From the NCBI GenBank assembly GCA_023392945.1, contig JAEWNB010000165.1, positions 1 through 16,103 of the forward strand: 16,103 nucleotides of DNA. The letters run 5' to 3'. Shown piece by piece: positions 14,178 through 16,103 of this stretch. The stretch comes from Bacteroidota bacterium (lineage in GTDB: Bacteria; Bacteroidota; Bacteroidia; Bacteroidales; WCHB1-69). A program made the position numbers and the translations under genes. How positions within the stretch are numbered: the stretch's first letter is position 1; each line of letters starts with the position of its first letter. The notes under the pieces were generated by a model. The model had not been told where the DNA came from, did no database searches, and saw only the letters and a list, made by a program, of their open reading frames with translations.

Positions 14178-15137
14178 CTAATTCAATAAAATAGATTCAC
14201 ATTCTTGAATAGTTTGTGCCTGCATCAATTGTATCTTTTTTTCTTTAAAATTTGGAATACTTTTAAAATAACCTGCATAATGTCGACGCATTTCAAGAGC
14301 AGCTACTCTTTCATTTTTCCATTCAGCCAAGAGACGAAGATGTCTCAGACAAAGAGCAACTCTTTCTTCATAAGAAGGAGGGATAAAACTCCGATTATCA
14401 AATAAAGATTTTATTTCAGAGAATATCCAGGGATTTCCAATCGAAGCACGTCCGACCATAATGGCATCTACACCATATAATTTTTTAAATTCCAATGCTT
14501 TAGTCCCGGAATCAATATCTCCGTTCCCAATTATGGGAATATACATTCTGGGATTATTCTTGACTTCACCTATCAATGTCCAGTCCGCTTTTCCACCATA
14601 TAGTTGTGAACGGGTTCTTCCATGAATAGTCAATGCCTGAATACCAATATCTTGCAATTTTTCAGCAATACTTACAATCGGTTTATCATTTTCATCCCAT
14701 CCGAGACGGGTTTTCACCGTTACCGGAATATTAACGCATTCGACCACTGCCTTTGTTAGTTTTATCATTTTGGGAATATCTTTCAATATTGCCGCACCGG
14801 CTCCTTTTGAAACAATTTTTTTAACAGGGCACCCCCAATTGATATCAATAAAATCCGGATTTGCACACGCTGCAACCTCAGCAGCCTTTGAAAGAGAATT
14901 TTCATCTTGTCCGAAAATTTGAACACCGAAAGGACGTTCTTTCTCCTCAAATGCAAGCTTTTTTAAACTTTTAGCAGCATCCCTGATGAGTGCATCTGAA
15001 GAAATAAATTCAGTAATTACGAAATCTGCTCCAAATTCTTTACAAATAATTCTAAATGGAGAACTGGTAACATCTTCCATAGGAGCAAGAAATGTAGGGA
15101 AAGTATATTGGGATAGTAACTCGGAAAAACAAGACAT
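14178..15137 (-). CDS. dus: tRNA-dihydrouridine synthase (DusB-like)
   Basis: This 319-residue flavoenzyme reduces specific uridines in the D-loop of tRNA to dihydrouridine using FMN and NAD(P)H. Visible motifs are the N-terminal LAPMEDVT (17-24) FMN-binding strand, GVQIFG (71-76), the catalytic loop NWGCPVKKI with Cys103 as the general acid, VKTRLGW (141-147), IHGRTR (171-176), the phosphate-binding NGDI (205-208) and GRASIGNPW (229-237). The length matches bacterial Dus proteins, with the helical tRNA-binding C-terminal domain after about 240. The tRNA position it modifies cannot be assigned with certainty. A promoter element lies just upstream and no operon partner is apparent. Confidence 0.95.
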   Translation of the reverse strand: MSCFSELLSQYTFPTFLAPMEDVTSSPFRIICKEFGADFVITEFISSDALIRDAAKSLKKLAFEEKERPFGVQIFGQDENSLSKAAEVAACANPDFIDINWGCPVKKIVSKGAGAAILKDIPKMIKLTKAVVECVNIPVTVKTRLGWDENDKPIVSIAEKLQDIGIQALTIHGRTRSQLYGGKADWTLIGEVKNNPRMYIPIIGNGDIDSGTKALEFKKLYGVDAIMVGRASIGNPWIFSEIKSLFDNRSFIPPSYEERVALCLRHLRLLAEWKNERVAALEMRRHYAGYFKSIPNFKEKKIQLMQAQTIQECESILLN

Positions 15138-15157
15138 AAATTAATTAATTAATCCTG

Positions 15158-15165
15158 CAAAAATA
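15158..15165 (-). promoter_or_regulatory. candidate -7 element of the dus gene
   Basis: The minus strand reads TATTTTTG followed by C, an exact TAnnTTTG match. The predicted start near 15151 leaves about 14 bases before the ATG; the leader consists of repeated ATTA units. Confidence 0.45.
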
Positions 15166-15327
15166 GCGCATTTATTCTAAAAAATCCTGTCAATAATTAT
15201 TTTACAAAAAAAACTAAACCCTGATTATACTATGAAGAAACAAAAATAATCTTTTTGCGTCAATATAATTATTTATAATATTAAAGATTAAAATATGAAA
15301 ATAGAAACGATAATTAAAAAAAAATCC

Positions 15328-15335
15328 TATTTTTG
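15328..15335 (+). promoter_or_regulatory. candidate -7 element of the right-hand secreted protein gene
   Basis: TATTTTTG followed by CA matches TAnnTTTG, placing a start near 15342 and an AT-rich leader of about 76 bases before the ATG at 15418. No -33 TTTG is seen. Confidence 0.4.
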
Positions 15336-15417
15336 CAAGATTATTTTTTAAAATAAAAAATATTCCAACCCAAAATCATATAGTAAAATCAAGATAAATC
15401 ATCAATAATAGCTTAAA

Positions 15418-16103
15418 ATGAAAAAATTATTATTCCTTCTTGCAGTATTAGTAGTTCCTTTTATGATTGTTGCACAACCAATGGATACTTTAACTACCTA
15501 TTTTGAAGATTTCGACACTGCTCCATATAAGGTTACTATTTCTACTTCTATCAATCCTCCTGCCCCTGACTGGACTCCTTCCACAACTTTATACAGATCT
15601 TCCCCTCAATCAATTCACTCTCCTGTTGATGTTGATGGAAATATTACTTCCATTTTCACTGATACCATAAGAGTAAGAAGAGATTTAAATCATACTTATG
15701 TCTATTTGATGTTTGATCAAATATGTAAGGTTAACAATTTGGATGAAGCATACATTGACTATCGAATTTCAACAGGGACCACTCCTAGTGGAAACCTAAC
15801 CTGGTCTTCATGGACTCAGATTCAATTTACTCCTACCTCCACTTTTTATTATGGAGGTGCTACCAATGTTACTGGTGGAAAATTCACCGATCAAGCATAC
15901 ACCACATGGAATAGTGCCAACATGACAGCTACTCCCACTCAAGCTTGGTGGAAACACGAATTGTTTGATATCAGTCAGTTTGTTGTGGGGACTTCCAATA
16001 CTCATTATCAAATTAGATTCAGAATGAGAAAAACCTCTCCTCAAGGTTCAGGCACTCAAAACTGCGCAGGATGGTTTATTGACAATGTTCGCCTCTTGTC
16101 GTC
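15418..16103 (+). CDS. secreted surface protein, N-terminal part, cut by the right edge
   Basis: The frame is open from an ATG at 15418-15420 to the edge, giving 228 visible residues without a stop. A signal peptide (MKK, Leu/Val-rich core, likely cleavage after MIVA before Gln20) leads into a beta-rich domain starting with TYFEDFDTAP, continuing through a VYLMFDQICKV strand and ending with CAGWFIDNVRLLSS. The FDT-AP opening and the GWFIDN close are typical of the adhesin/MAM-like jelly-roll domains at the start of large exported Bacteroidota proteins, which often continue into PKD or Ig repeats and a C-terminal type IX sorting domain. None of those later parts is in view, so total length and function are unknown. 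Confidence 0.85.
   Translation, partial: MKKLLFLLAVLVVPFMIVAQPMDTLTTYFEDFDTAPYKVTISTSINPPAPDWTPSTTLYRSSPQSIHSPVDVDGNITSIFTDTIRVRRDLNHTYVYLMFDQICKVNNLDEAYIDYRISTGTTPSGNLTWSSWTQIQFTPTSTFYYGGATNVTGGKFTDQAYTTWNSANMTATPTQAWWKHELFDISQFVVGTSNTHYQIRFRMRKTSPQGSGTQNCAGWFIDNVRLLS

Noticed and set aside
15168..15417. Possible small gene or RNA in the gap before the right-hand secreted protein
   Set aside because: The ATG near 15232 is followed by a stop after five codons, no stable hairpin stands out, and only promoter-like sequence is visible.

Overview
The window looks like a chromosomal stretch from a low-GC member of the Bacteroidota, probably a Bacteroidales-like or related uncultured lineage. The evidence is a set of family-typical genes (a GT3-GT35 glycogen enzyme fusion, a DUF4476 protein, a radical SAM/lipoprotein pair, large Ig-like surface proteins) and several upstream matches to the Bacteroidota -7 element TAnnTTTG. 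No tRNA, rRNA, CRISPR array, insertion sequence or phage gene is visible.

Layout. Positions 1-4024 (minus) hold most of a giant secreted surface protein whose C-terminus lies off the left edge. It has a signal peptide, a beta-sandwich, a LamG-like domain, an Ig-like domain split by a jelly-roll insert, then an array of roughly 92-residue Ig/PKD-like repeats. Positions 4025-4479 are an AT-rich gap with a likely promoter and a small imperfect palindrome. Positions 4480-9324 (minus) hold a 1409-residue fusion of a GT3-type glycogen synthase and a GT35 alpha-glucan phosphorylase, followed after 27 bases by a Maf nucleotide pyrophosphatase, probably as one operon. Positions 9443-10926 (plus) hold a two-gene operon: a small lipoprotein with a Cys-x2-Cys-x2-Cys mature N-terminus and a SPASM radical SAM enzyme. 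Positions 11102-13021 (plus) hold dnaK behind a textbook sigma-54 -24/-12 promoter and ending at a strong hairpin terminator. Positions 13169-15137 (minus) hold a secreted DUF4476 protein and a tRNA-dihydrouridine synthase. Position 15418 to the right edge (plus) holds the N-terminal part of a second secreted surface protein.

How the genes relate. Core housekeeping functions (storage glucan metabolism, nucleotide-pool or septum control by Maf, protein folding, tRNA modification) are interleaved with envelope functions. The two partial proteins at the edges look like exported adhesin or matrix-type proteins, probably using type IX secretion, but neither C-terminal sorting domain is in view. 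The least understood unit is the radical SAM/lipoprotein pair, which resembles a catalogued but, to my knowledge, functionally unsolved Bacteroidota system. The best regulatory observation is the sigma-54-type promoter in front of dnaK.
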